This document shows, in pieces, positions 15,199 to 22,819 of a stretch of DNA of 32,267 nt. The translations under genes were made by a program, and so were the position numbers. Every line of letters starts with the position of its first letter. The stretch's first letter is position 1. This DNA is from Mongoliibacter sp. (GTDB lineage: Bacteria; Bacteroidota; Bacteroidia; Cytophagales; Cyclobacteriaceae). The notes under the pieces are model-generated. The model was not told the origin of the DNA. It saw only the letters and a program-made list of their open reading frames with translations, and made no database searches. The DNA is taken from positions 1 through 32,267 of the forward strand of contig NZ_REBN01000137.1 of NCBI RefSeq assembly GCF_007692705.1, read 5' to 3'.

Positions 15199-16998
15199 TT
15201 ATTCTTTTTCCTTTTCAGCCCTTCGGGCTTCCCGCCTTTCCTTTCTGCTTGGTTTATCCTCTTTATCCTTGCTGCCAAATGAGATATTGAACAGTTTGCC
15301 GGAGCTTTCCTCCCCTGACCTTTCGGCTTTTGCCTTTTCCCTCATTTCTGAAATTTCCTCCCCAGTCAGAGTGGATTTGAGTCCCGAAAAAATCAACTGC
15401 CACCAATAGTGAAACATGGACTTATGTTGGACACGCATGAAATACACATTTCCTTTTTTGAGATTTCCTCTCTTATCGGGATTATTTGATTTGATCACCA
15501 ACTTATTGGCTACAAATGCCCCCAATTTTCTCAAAAGGTTATTATCACTCTCGAAATCATCATTCAGGATTTCTATTTCCAGGTTTTCATACCTGAAAAT
15601 CAGTTCACCGCTTCCTTCGTAATCATTTGCGGCAATATTGAAATCCAATCTATTTACTTTTCCATCTTTTATTCCAACCTTAGCTTCCGGCTCGATCATG
15701 GTATTGACAGCAGGTAAGTTGAAATTCCTTAGCGTTCCCACAAGTCTGAAATCATGCATCTCAGTATCCAAATAATAGGTGATTTTTGTCTCTAGTGAGC
15801 CTTCTCCCATCAATTTCCCAGAAGCATCTATCAGGATTTCGTTATTTTTTTCAACCCTATCACTAATATTGGTGATGTTGGTAGCGTGTGCATTGACATC
15901 CGAAAAGTAAATATAGCCTGCAGAAGGGGCATCATTATCCGGTCTTTCCTCTATTTTGATGTAAGCATTTTCAAGAAATAAGTTTTCAATATGAATCTTT
16001 TGGTCTATTTCTTCCAAAATTTGGTTAAGCATTTTAGGGCGACGACTCTTGTCCTCTGGCTTTCTCTTGTCTTTGAAAGCCAACAGCTCCATATTTCTTG
16101 CAAATACTGTATCAACTTCAATTGTGCTTTCTCTGAAGAATTGCATAAAGTCCAGCCCCCGGAAATCCATATTCACCTTGTCTATCTCTACCCAACCTTG
16201 ATCATAATCAAACTGAGCGGTGTACTCATATTGATCTTCTTTATTCAAAAGACCAAGGTATTCAATAGACATAGTTCCGGATTTTGTATCCAACTCTATA
16301 TCTTCCACCCTAGCATATTGCCTGAACTCGTCAAAGTGAAACTCTGCACTTTCTATTGTACCATGAACTGATCCCACATCAAACAATGCCTTAGAATCCC
16401 TTAAATATTCTTTTGGAAGGCTGAATTCGTAGGCTTGAATATCCATATCCATCATGGACATCCTCAGGGAGTCATTCGAGTCTTCTCTGAGCTGTACAGT
16501 AAGATCTCTTAGTTCAAAATAACCGACTTTGATATCATCGTAATCGCCGTTTTTATTTTTTTTGGATTCCTCTTTATCTTCATTGTTTTCATTGACTAAA
16601 GAATCCAATGGAGGACTTGATGAAACGACAACAACATTATCCAAAAATGCGGAGTCTACTGAAATGGTATTTTGAAAAATAAAGGAATACCAATTGAAGC
16701 CCGTAATGTTTAATCTCTCTGCATTAAGCTTTACTTTCACCTTTCCTTCACTTTCAAGAGTAGGTGGAGTGACCTCAATGTCTTTTACCCTTAAAAAAGT
16801 CCCCTTATAATTATAATCGAGTATAATTTCTCCAAAACGGATCTCATGACTTCCAAATGTAGAAGTTCGCGTAATCATGTCACTCACTATGCGGTCAGCA
16901 TTCTGATTGAGGTAGGTGTTGATTAAAAATGGGACGACACGCATAAAAAATGCCAGGACAGCCAGAAAAATAAGAGCACCCCATAAGATTTTTTTCAT
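15199..16998 (-). CDS. AsmA-like envelope protein with N-terminal membrane anchor
   Basis: A 599-residue protein with one N-terminal membrane helix (about 4-22) and a long periplasmic region of predicted repeated beta strands. The order of features resembles AsmA/TamB-type bridge-forming proteins: an N-terminal helix, a first repeat segment (NLNITGFNWYSF-like: RLNITGFNWYSFIF), many short strands of the form xLxxKxGxxxI, and a C-terminal segment (VGIKDGKVNRLDFNIAANDY then GSGELIFRYENLEIEIL) seen in AsmA-family proteins. The extreme C-terminus is a basic, charged tail (ERREARRAEKEKE). AsmA-like proteins are linked to phospholipid transport to the outer membrane. I am sure that the gene is real; the family call is moderate, because it rests on pattern rather than a defined motif. 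Confidence 0.82.
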   Translation of the reverse strand: MKKILWGALIFLAVLAFFMRVVPFLINTYLNQNADRIVSDMITRTSTFGSHEIRFGEIILDYNYKGTFLRVKDIEVTPPTLESEGKVKVKLNAERLNITGFNWYSFIFQNTISVDSAFLDNVVVVSSSPPLDSLVNENNEDKEESKKNKNGDYDDIKVGYFELRDLTVQLREDSNDSLRMSMMDMDIQAYEFSLPKEYLRDSKALFDVGSVHGTIESAEFHFDEFRQYARVEDIELDTKSGTMSIEYLGLLNKEDQYEYTAQFDYDQGWVEIDKVNMDFRGLDFMQFFRESTIEVDTVFARNMELLAFKDKRKPEDKSRRPKMLNQILEEIDQKIHIENLFLENAYIKIEERPDNDAPSAGYIYFSDVNAHATNITNISDRVEKNNEILIDASGKLMGEGSLETKITYYLDTEMHDFRLVGTLRNFNLPAVNTMIEPEAKVGIKDGKVNRLDFNIAANDYEGSGELIFRYENLEIEILNDDFESDNNLLRKLGAFVANKLVIKSNNPDKRGNLKKGNVYFMRVQHKSMFHYWWQLIFSGLKSTLTGEEISEMREKAKAERSGEESSGKLFNISFGSKDKEDKPSRKERREARRAEKEKE

Positions 16999-17023
16999 GT
17001 GTTTATATGTTTTTAAGAGGTCA

Positions 17024-17078
17024 CCCCGATGGATCGGGGCAGGCTATGGAATCTCACAACCCCGATAGCTATCGGGGT
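17024..17078. repeat. Paired GC-rich palindromes
   Basis: CCCCGAT-GG-ATCGGGG (17024-17039) and the perfect 20-base palindrome centred at 17068/17069 (ACCCCGATAG/CTATCGGGGT, 17059-17078) occupy the spacer between the AsmA-like and lytic transglycosylase genes. On either strand there is no T run right after them, so they are not standard terminators. They may form a cruciform or bound hairpin. Confidence 0.7.
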
Positions 17079-17162
17079 CATCCCTCTGTGTGAAGTTTTC
17101 CTCATGCCAGTAAATTAGGAAGCAGTAAGTTATAAATTTTAACCGAATTGTTTAGACACAAA

Positions 17163-18122
17163 TTAGAAATTAGAAACTGGCAATTGAATACTATAAGATT
17201 TCCCTTTTTTCACTTTGAGCTTGGATGATCTCAACCATGGGTTATGGAGCTTTAATTCTTTATAGTTGCTGTTGTGTTTTATAGCCCATGCAGCAAGGTT
17301 GTCAATATCACTATCAACCAAAAGATTTCTGAAAACCGGAGCCTGATACAGCTCGCTTTCCCGAAGTTCAAAACCATATTTTACCGGGTTTTCAAAAATC
17401 TCTTTAAATGCCAGAATCCGAAATAAATACCTACTCGTTTCATCATTGAGCAAAAGGTCGTAATAATTGGCCTGTCTTTGCTCCTGAAGTCTTTTTCCAA
17501 ATCCTGTAATACCCATATTGTAGCTGGCAGCCACAGCAGTCCAATTTCCGAATTTGGCAAAGGCTGACTTAAGGTATTTGCAGGTGGCTACCGTGGATTT
17601 TTCCAAATGGTAACGCTCATCAACTTCGTCGCTGACTTCCAGGTCATACTCCTTTGCAGTAGCAGGCATAAACTGCCAAAAACCTCTGGCACCAGCCGGG
17701 CTTACTACGTTCATCAAGCCCGATTCAGCCATAGCCAAATATTTGAAATCATCCGGAATTCCTTGTTGCTTAAGAATTTTTTCAATGGAAGGTAGGAACT
17801 TGTTGGCCCGCTTCATCAAAAGTATCATATTGGATTGCCAGTAGGCATTGACATAAATCTCCCTTTCGAAGCGCTCTTTGATATCAGGTTGATCCAAAGG
17901 CACATTTTCATCAGCAAAGGTGATCTGCTTGGGAATGTCAAAGATGCGAACTTTAGGCTCCGGAATACTAAAAGTCATCACCTCTCCAGAACTGGATTCC
18001 ATCGTGATTTCCTTAGTGTACAAATCATCATTAGAATCCTTCTGATTTTCAAAAAACCATAAAAGAAATAATAGCCCTATGAGCCCATAAAGGAGAAAGA
18101 GGTGAATTCTATGCAAAATCAA
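17163..18122 (-). CDS. Lytic transglycosylase (SLT domain), membrane-anchored
   Basis: A 319-residue murein hydrolase of the Slt/MltD class. Residues 1-24 form an N-terminal anchor or uncleaved signal. The SLT domain spans about 115-245: catalytic Glu133 in LAMAESGLMNVVSPAGARGF, then FWQFMPATAKEYDLEVSDEV and AVAASYNMGITGFGKRL. These enzymes cut the MurNAc-GlcNAc bond and form 1,6-anhydro-MurNAc. The C-terminal 45 residues include a short Lys-rich segment (LRSSKLKVKKGKSYSIQLP) like the first half of a LysM repeat, but no full LysM is present, so it is shorter than MltD. The gene overlaps the LOG gene by 4 bases (ATGA), so the two are co-transcribed. Confidence 0.94.
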   Translation of the reverse strand: MILHRIHLFLLYGLIGLLFLLWFFENQKDSNDDLYTKEITMESSSGEVMTFSIPEPKVRIFDIPKQITFADENVPLDQPDIKERFEREIYVNAYWQSNMILLMKRANKFLPSIEKILKQQGIPDDFKYLAMAESGLMNVVSPAGARGFWQFMPATAKEYDLEVSDEVDERYHLEKSTVATCKYLKSAFAKFGNWTAVAASYNMGITGFGKRLQEQRQANYYDLLLNDETSRYLFRILAFKEIFENPVKYGFELRESELYQAPVFRNLLVDSDIDNLAAWAIKHNSNYKELKLHNPWLRSSKLKVKKGKSYSIQLPVSNF

Positions 18123-18853
18123 TAGTTTGGAGTTAATAAATATTTCCCATAGAAGTCATCAATAACTTTTACAGCTTCTGTGGCATCATCTACTAATATG
18201 AATAGGTCAAGATCCTCAGAATTGATATAATTGTATTGTTCAAGCAGGGTACTTTTGATCCAATCCATAAGGCCAGACCAATATTCCTTTCCTACAAGCA
18301 CTATAGGAAACCTTCCGATTTTGATGGTCTGAATCAGGGTCATGGCTTCAAAGAGTTCATCCAAAGTGCCGAATCCCCCTGGTAACACTACAAATCCCTG
18401 CGAATATTTCGTGAACATTACTTTTCGGACGAAGAAATAATCGAACATGATCATTTTATCCGGATCTATATAAATATTCCCTTTGGCTTCAAAGGGCAAC
18501 TTGATACAAAGACCCACAGAACGTCCGTTTTCTGAAGCGGCTCCTTTATTGGCCGCCTCCATGATACCAGGTCCACCTCCTGTAATTACTCCATAGCCGT
18601 GTCTGACCAGTTTGGCTGAAAGGTCTTCTGCAACTTTATAATGTGGGTGATCAGAAGGTGTTCTGGCAGAACCGAAAACCGATACACATGGCCCGATTTT
18701 AGAAAGTTTTTCAAAACCTTCTACAAATTCCGAAATCACCTTAAAAATTACCCAGGAATCCGTACTCTTGATCTCATTCCAGTCCCTTTCCTTGAAGGCC
18801 TTACGGATTTTTTCCTCCCTTTTTTCGTCAAAATTATTGGACATTTTACTCAT
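18119..18853 (-). CDS. LOG-family Rossmann-fold protein (TIGR00730 type)
   Basis: A 244-residue protein of the LOG family. It has the two diagnostic motifs: GGGPGIMEA (92-100) and PGGFGTLDE (158-166), with the catalytic Glu in the second. Members with both motifs hydrolyse nucleoside 5'-monophosphates (cytokinin riboside 5'-monophosphate in plants and actinobacteria) to the base and ribose 5-phosphate. In bacteria of this phylum the natural substrate is unclear. The length is longer than the 190-residue standard because of an N-terminal extension of about 55 charged residues. It overlaps the lytic transglycosylase by 4 bases. Two Met codons (residues 1 and 4) could start it. Confidence 0.94.
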   Translation of the reverse strand: MSKMSNNFDEKREEKIRKAFKERDWNEIKSTDSWVIFKVISEFVEGFEKLSKIGPCVSVFGSARTPSDHPHYKVAEDLSAKLVRHGYGVITGGGPGIMEAANKGAASENGRSVGLCIKLPFEAKGNIYIDPDKMIMFDYFFVRKVMFTKYSQGFVVLPGGFGTLDELFEAMTLIQTIKIGRFPIVLVGKEYWSGLMDWIKSTLLEQYNYINSEDLDLFILVDDATEAVKVIDDFYGKYLLTPNY

Positions 18854-18996
18854 GCTGATTCCTTATTTTCTTGGTTAGTCAAAGGCTCAAAAATTAAATT
18901 TAAGCCCGTAAAGATAGAACTTATACGAAATTTTATAAAAGAGGGGCGTACATTTCTGAATTGAGTGATATAAATCGACTCACCGAACCCCTTGCT

Positions 18997-19028
18997 ATTG
19001 TGTAGATGGAAAACTCTAGGTACTTTCG
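18997..19028 (+). promoter_or_regulatory. Possible promoter of the YkgJ-type gene
   Basis: ATTG (18997-19000), 20 bases, then TACTTTCG (19021-19028) match the TTTG-N19-TAnnTTTG form at most positions. The predicted transcription start near 19034 gives a leader of about 15 bases to the ATG at 19049, and makes the TTG codon at 19040 a poor start. Confidence 0.4.
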
Positions 19029-19048
19029 CAGGCTTTTAATTGAAATCT

Positions 19049-19660
19049 ATGAACCTAAGGGAAAAGTCGCAGGAAGTCAGGACTTTGTTTACCGAACTTG
19101 ACCTCGAAATCAAGGCGTTTTTGGACGCCAGCCAATTGGGTTGTATACCCGGTTGTGGAAAATGTTGTGCCAATCCCAAAGTAAGTGCATCTGTACTGGA
19201 ATTTTTACCATTGGCTTTTGATCTTTATGATAAAGGTAAAGCCGAAGAAGCATTGATTTTACTTGAAAAGACAAGCGAAGAGGAATTCTGTATAGTGTAC
19301 AAAAGTTTTTCCGTCGATGGCTCCTCTGGTTTTTGTTCAGATTACCAGAATAGGGGATTGATTTGCCGCTTATTTGGGTCAGCTACCCGAACCAACAGGA
19401 ATGGCAAAAAAGAAATAATCACCTGTAAAAATATAAAGACGATTAAAGAGGTTCAATACCAAGATGCTGCAATCGCAGTCAATGAAGGCATGCCTATCCC
19501 CTCAAATGCTGACACATATAGGAAATTGAATAATATTGACACAAGGCTTGCAGAAGATCAGAAACCTATCAACCTTGCCATTAAAGAGGCTTTGGAGCGT
19601 GTCATGACGTATATGTTCTACACAGAAAATCAGGAACCGGAGTCAACCGAAAGTTTTTGA
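19049..19660 (+). CDS. YkgJ-family cysteine-cluster protein
   Basis: A 203-residue protein with the YkgJ (CxxCxxCC-like) zinc/iron binding pattern: Cys32, Cys36, Cys39, Cys40 in GCIPGCGKCCANPKVS, then later Cys residues in EEFCIVYKSF, GFCSDYQNRGLICRLFG and ITCKNIK. Such proteins are widespread, probably bind one Fe-S cluster or zinc, and have no assigned function. The ATG at 19049 is preferred over the TTG at 19040. It is followed by the holin-like gene after 54 bases on the same strand, so it may be the first gene of that operon, but the link is only positional. Confidence 0.92.
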   Translation: MNLREKSQEVRTLFTELDLEIKAFLDASQLGCIPGCGKCCANPKVSASVLEFLPLAFDLYDKGKAEEALILLEKTSEEEFCIVYKSFSVDGSSGFCSDYQNRGLICRLFGSATRTNRNGKKEIITCKNIKTIKEVQYQDAAIAVNEGMPIPSNADTYRKLNNIDTRLAEDQKPINLAIKEALERVMTYMFYTENQEPESTESF

Positions 19661-19714
19661 TGCCAGCTTTTTGCTGTATATTGGAAACTTAATTGCCACC
19701 AAATAAAGTTTTTT

Positions 19715-20065
19715 ATGATTAATGTTTCTGAAATAATACAGACAATCAAGCAGCTTATAGAAGTGAGACTGGAGCTGATCAAAGATGAGATCAGTGATAG
19801 GATATCTGCCATCATGACCAAAATTGTAATTTTGGTAACTATGGTTGTGGCAACCTTGCTCATGTTGTTGTTTGCAAGTATTTCTCTGGCTTTTTATCTA
19901 AGTGAATTACTTTACTCTACCTACAAGGGATTCCTTTACGTGGCCTTCATTTACTTATTACTCTTTTTGTTGCTCCTCTTCATTAAGGATGCAAAAGGAC
20001 TTCTGAACGGAATTAGAGGCTTTGTTTTAGGCTTTATTTTTGGAAGAAAAAGGAAGAAGCAATGA
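19715..20065 (+). CDS. Holin-like small membrane protein (phage holin / YqjE family)
   Basis: A 116-residue inner-membrane protein. The N-terminus is an amphipathic helix (IKQLIEVRLELIKDEISDR), followed by two membrane helices (about 38-64 and 70-91), and the tail is basic (FGRKRKKQ). This is the layout of the YqjE or actinobacterial holin-X group, which despite the name are chromosomal and mostly of unknown function. No phage genes are nearby, so lysis is unlikely. It overlaps the next gene by 4 bases (ATGA), so translation is coupled. Confidence 0.88.
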   Translation: MINVSEIIQTIKQLIEVRLELIKDEISDRISAIMTKIVILVTMVVATLLMLLFASISLAFYLSELLYSTYKGFLYVAFIYLLLFLLLLFIKDAKGLLNGIRGFVLGFIFGRKRKKQ

Positions 20066-20430
20066 AGGAGGATTTAAAAAAGAAGGCCGAAGAACTGGAA
20101 CAGACTTTAGGTATGCAGCTCAGCCTTGCAAAAAAAGAATCCGAAGACTGGGTGAAAGCTGGTGCTGGAGTGTTGGTGGGAGGATTAGTAGCTTTCTCTG
20201 TATTCAGGATTTTATCAGGTAAAAAAAATAAGAAAACTGAAAATGTCCTCAAGGTTTTAGAAAGAGAGGGCCTCTTGGACGATGAACTCGAGAAAAAACT
20301 AACACAAAAACAAAGCTCAGGATTTATAAGTAGGATGGGCGCTTTATTGCTTCCTGTTTTGATCAATTATGGGAAACAGCAGTTTTTAGATCAAATGGCC
20401 AAAAAGGAAAATTCTGAAACAGATGAGTAG
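20062..20430 (+). CDS. Small membrane protein of unknown function
   Basis: A 122-residue protein that I do not recognise as a named family. It has a charged helical start (KEDLKKKAEELEQTLGMQLS), one membrane-type segment with a glycine-rich core (AGAGVLVGGLVAFSVFRIL, about 34-52), a lysine/asparagine-rich linker, and a C-terminal hydrophobic stretch (MGALLLPVLINYG, about 91-103). It overlaps the holin-like gene by 4 bases upstream and the GGGP synthase gene by 8 bases downstream, so the three are translated together. The composition suggests a YqjD/ElaB-like or membrane-scaffold protein, but that is only a guess from shape. Confidence 0.82.
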   Translation: MKEDLKKKAEELEQTLGMQLSLAKKESEDWVKAGAGVLVGGLVAFSVFRILSGKKNKKTENVLKVLEREGLLDDELEKKLTQKQSSGFISRMGALLLPVLINYGKQQFLDQMAKKENSETDE

Positions 20431-21187
20431 CCTCATCAGCGAAAAAATATCGGACTTTTTCCAATCTGGTAAAAAGGGCCTGATATGGCTGATTGATCCG
20501 GATGATTTTCAATCAGAGGATGATTTTCACGAAAAACTTAAAAGAGCTGTCATTGCAAAAGTTGATTTTTACTTTTTAGGAGGAAGTTTACTTCAGAGAA
20601 ACAGTATATCAGAAATCATACGTTTGATCAAATCTGTTGATGAGGTAACCCCGGTTATTCTTTTCCCTGGAAGTGCTATCCAATTTTCGCATGAGGCAGA
20701 TGGAATTTTATTTATGTCTTTGATTTCCGGAAGAAATCCGGATTTGTTGATTGGGCAGCATGTGAGTATAGCACCAGAATTAGCCCGTAGTAAAGTGGAG
20801 GTTTTGCCTACAGGTTATTTGCTAGTAGATGGAGGAGAAAAAACTTCGGTACACTATATTAGTCAGACGATTCCTTTGCCCAATCATCATCCTGAGCTGT
20901 CAGTCGCAACTGCACTTGCTGGTAAATTTTTAGGATTGAAATACTTTTACATTGATGCTGGAAGTGGCGCTCCATTCCCCGTTTCTGCCAAAATTATTAA
21001 AAGTGTAAAAAAAGCCATTGAGTCCCCTTTGATAGTTGGAGGAGGTTTAGACAGCTTGGACAAGATCAAAACTGCCTATCAGGCCGGTGCTGATTTGGTA
21101 GTATTGGGTAACTCCTTGGTAAAGAATATGGACTTGCTTGAAGAAGTGGCCTCATTTTTAGATACTATACGTTTTAGGGTCAATTAA
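20423..21187 (+). CDS. Geranylgeranylglyceryl/heptaprenylglyceryl phosphate synthase
   Basis: A 254-residue TIM-barrel prenyltransferase of the GGGPS/PcrB family. Recognisable elements are IDPDDF (24-29), YFLGGSLLQRN (50-60), YIDAGSGAP (176-184), IVGGGLDS (204-211) and the phosphate-binding end VVLGNSLVKN. The reaction joins sn-glycerol-1-phosphate to a long polyprenyl diphosphate, the step that starts archaeal ether lipids. Several Bacteroidota have a group II enzyme of this kind, whose lipid product is poorly understood. No glycerol-1-phosphate dehydrogenase or other ether-lipid gene is in the window. It is the last gene of the overlapping holin-like operon, which suggests a membrane-related role. 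Confidence 0.95.
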   Translation: MSSLISEKISDFFQSGKKGLIWLIDPDDFQSEDDFHEKLKRAVIAKVDFYFLGGSLLQRNSISEIIRLIKSVDEVTPVILFPGSAIQFSHEADGILFMSLISGRNPDLLIGQHVSIAPELARSKVEVLPTGYLLVDGGEKTSVHYISQTIPLPNHHPELSVATALAGKFLGLKYFYIDAGSGAPFPVSAKIIKSVKKAIESPLIVGGGLDSLDKIKTAYQAGADLVVLGNSLVKNMDLLEEVASFLDTIRFRVN

Positions 21188-21195
21188 AGTAGTAA

Positions 21196-21275
21196 GCCAC
21201 AAAAACATAAGGTCACTAAGGCACAAAGGATTCACAACTCAGGCCACAAAGTCACCAAGACACAAAGGATTCACC
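21196..21275 (+). repeat. CACNAAGN 8-nt-period tract, left copy
   Basis: Units read as cactaagg, cacaaagg, then cacaaagt, caccaaga, cacaaagg, caccaag, separated by short spacers (ATT, GATT). The two halves (21211-21237 and 21250-21276) are also a direct repeat of about 27 bases with a few mismatches. The inverted partner is at 21727-21751. Confidence 0.72.
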
Positions 21276-21289
21276 AAGTTATCTCTGCC

Positions 21290-21325
21290 TTGGTTGGTGT
21301 CGCCACTAACCGACATTTAAATGTT
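21290..21325 (+). repeat. TCGGTTAGTG hairpin, copy 1
   Basis: TTGGTTGGTG (21290-21299) and CACTAACCGA (21304-21313) with a 4-nt loop. The right arm is identical to the other copies; the left arm carries changes that still pair partly as G-T. A tail (CATTTAAATGTT) follows, shared with copy 2. Confidence 0.75.
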
Positions 21326-21332
21326 CTACTCC

Positions 21333-21368
21333 TCGGTTAGTGTCCCCACTAACCGAAATTTAAATGTT
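21333..21368 (+). repeat. TCGGTTAGTG hairpin, copy 2
   Basis: A perfect 10-bp stem, TCGGTTAGTG (21333-21342) and CACTAACCGA (21347-21356), with loop TCCC, followed by AATTTAAATGTT. It lies 43 bases after copy 1 in the same orientation. There is no T run, so it is not a normal terminator. Confidence 0.85.
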
Positions 21369-21454
21369 GGAAAAGATGTCTCATTACATTCGACATGACA
21401 AGGTGGGGCTTTTGTATCTCTTTATCTTCTGCGCAATCCCGATGCTCGGGACAG

Positions 21455-21512
21455 GTTCTGCGGTATCAGCGGGATCATATTGTCCCGCAGATCCCACTGA
21501 TTTTCGCAGAAC
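21455..21512. repeat. Nested inverted repeat (cruciform-like)
   Basis: Three levels of pairing are nested: GTTCTGCG (21455-21462) with CGCAGAAC (21505-21512); ATCAG (21465-21469) with CTGAT (21497-21501); and GCGGGA (21469-21474) with TCCCGC (21483-21488). A TCCCGA/TCGGGA hairpin adjoins it on the left. No coding function is visible. Confidence 0.72.
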
Positions 21513-21678
21513 TTGACCCCACAATCTGGAAATTTCAATATTACAAGGGCTAATTTTCTAAAATTGCAGCTCATGTACTAAGTTCAAATATCCATCAATA
21601 TCCAAATATCAAGAAATATCATTTCCCACTTTTTACATAAAAAACTAAGACTCCACGCTTAAATCATAGACCTCAGCC

Positions 21679-21711
21679 TCGGTTAGTGTCCCACTAACCG
21701 AAACTTAAAAA
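21679..21711 (+). repeat. TCGGTTAGTG hairpin, copy 3
   Basis: A perfect 10-bp stem, TCGGTTAGTG (21679-21688) and CACTAACCGA (21692-21701), with loop TCC, one base shorter than in copy 2. The tail is AACTTAAAAAG, a shortened version of the tail in copies 1 and 2. Confidence 0.85.
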
Positions 21712-21726
21712 GCTCTTCGTGATATT

Positions 21727-21751
21727 CTTAGTGCCCTCGTGACTTCGTGGC
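21727..21751 (-). repeat. CACNAAGN 8-nt-period tract, right inverted copy
   Basis: On the minus strand it reads GCCACGAAGTCACGAGGGCA and on to CTAAGA, the same unit order as GCCACAAAGTCACCAAGACA at 21243-21262. The block 21188-21751 is therefore flanked by inverted copies of one repeat. Confidence 0.72.
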
Positions 21752-21766
21752 AATTAAATACCATCG

Positions 21767-22795
21767 TTATACCATAGACCTAAATTGCTTCAGGAACCTT
21801 ACATCATTTTCTGTAAACAACCTAAGATCTTTGATCTGGTATTTGAGCATGGCAATCCTTTCTATACCCATTCCAAATGCAAATCCAGTATATCTTGTAG
21901 AATCTATTCCACAGTTTTCCAGCACATTGGGATCCACCATACCGGAACCACCGATTTCTACCCATCCTGTTCCTTTACATACATTGCAGCCTTTGCCTCC
22001 ACAGAGCTGACAAGATATATCAATCTCCGCACTGGGTTCGGTAAAAGGGAAAAAAGAGGGCCTGAACCTGACCTTTGTTTCTTTGCCGAACATCTCCTTT
22101 GCAAAGTGATAAAGGGTATTTTTCAAGTCTGAAAAACCTACGTTTTCATCCACGTATAAACCTTCTACTTGGTGAAATATGCAATGCGCCCGCGCAGAAA
22201 TGGCCTCATTCCTGTAAACACGGCCCGGAGATAAGGTCCTGATCGGTGGCTTTTGGTTTTCCATCACCCTCACCTGTACTGATGAAGTATGTGTACGCAA
22301 GGCGATATCAGGATTTTTTTCAATAAAAAATGTATCCTGCATTTCCCTTGCTGGATGGTTTTCCGGGAAATTAAGTGCTGTAAAATTATGCCAGTCATCT
22401 TCAATTTCAGGACCATCAGACAGGTTGAAGCCAATTCTCTCAAAAATCTCAATGATCCGCTGACGGGTAGCAGTCAGGGGGTGAATGCCACCAGCAGCAA
22501 TATTGCTAGGAGGTAAAGTGAGATCCAGATCTGTGGATTTAGACTTTGAAGAAGAGCTGTTGACCTTTTCAATCAGCTCCTGAAACTTTGCCTCAGCCAA
22601 TTGTTTGACTTCATTGATTGTTTGTCCATATTCCTTTTTTTGCTCATTAGGAATCTCCCTCATGCCTGCAAAGAGCTCACCTACTACAGATTTCTTACTG
22701 ATATATTTCATTCGGTATGCCTCAAGTTCATCGGCATTATTGGCCTCAGCTGCTGCTATTGATGATTTGATGGCTTCGATTTTCTCCTGATGCAT
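21767..22795 (-). CDS. pheS: Phenylalanyl-tRNA synthetase alpha subunit
   Basis: A 342-residue alpha subunit of the heterotetrameric class II enzyme that charges tRNA-Phe. The N-terminal coiled-coil arm (about 1-85) binds tRNA. The catalytic part starts with IHPLTATRQRIIEIFERIGF (about 104) and includes the motif 2 region FHQVEGLYVDENVGF, the cysteine cluster CQLCGGKGCNVCKGTGW, and motif 3 GFAFGMGIERIAMLKYQI near the end. Length is normal. The beta subunit gene is not adjacent and is presumably elsewhere. A TAnnTTTG-type box (TAGATTTG, complement of 22820-22827) lies 25 bases before the ATG. The downstream side faces the repeat block. Confidence 0.96.
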   Translation of the reverse strand: MHQEKIEAIKSSIAAAEANNADELEAYRMKYISKKSVVGELFAGMREIPNEQKKEYGQTINEVKQLAEAKFQELIEKVNSSSSKSKSTDLDLTLPPSNIAAGGIHPLTATRQRIIEIFERIGFNLSDGPEIEDDWHNFTALNFPENHPAREMQDTFFIEKNPDIALRTHTSSVQVRVMENQKPPIRTLSPGRVYRNEAISARAHCIFHQVEGLYVDENVGFSDLKNTLYHFAKEMFGKETKVRFRPSFFPFTEPSAEIDISCQLCGGKGCNVCKGTGWVEIGGSGMVDPNVLENCGIDSTRYTGFAFGMGIERIAMLKYQIKDLRLFTENDVRFLKQFRSMV

Positions 22796-22819
22796 TTGTT
22801 GTTATTTTTTACAGAATCA

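Larger units (their letters stand above)
21188..21766. other. Gene-free repeat block, 579 bases
   Basis: This stretch between the convergent GGGP synthase and pheS genes encodes nothing that I can support. It holds 8-nt-period CACNAAGN tracts at both ends in opposite orientation (21196-21275 and 21727-21751), three TCGGTTAGTG hairpins, a TCCCGA/TCGGGA hairpin at 21437-21451, and a nested inverted repeat at 21455-21512. The middle (21540-21660) is plain AT-rich DNA with ATATC repeats (AATATCCA around 21585-21605). Confidence 0.8.

Noticed and set aside
19715-20065. Prophage or lysis module because of the holin-like gene
   Set aside because: No phage structural, integrase or endolysin genes nearby; the lytic transglycosylase at 17163-18122 is a chromosomal MltD-type enzyme on the opposite strand.
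21290-21701. Possible CRISPR array from the three TCGGTTAGTG hairpins
   Set aside because: Only three copies, irregular spacing (43 and 346 bases), no spacers of equal length and no cas genes.
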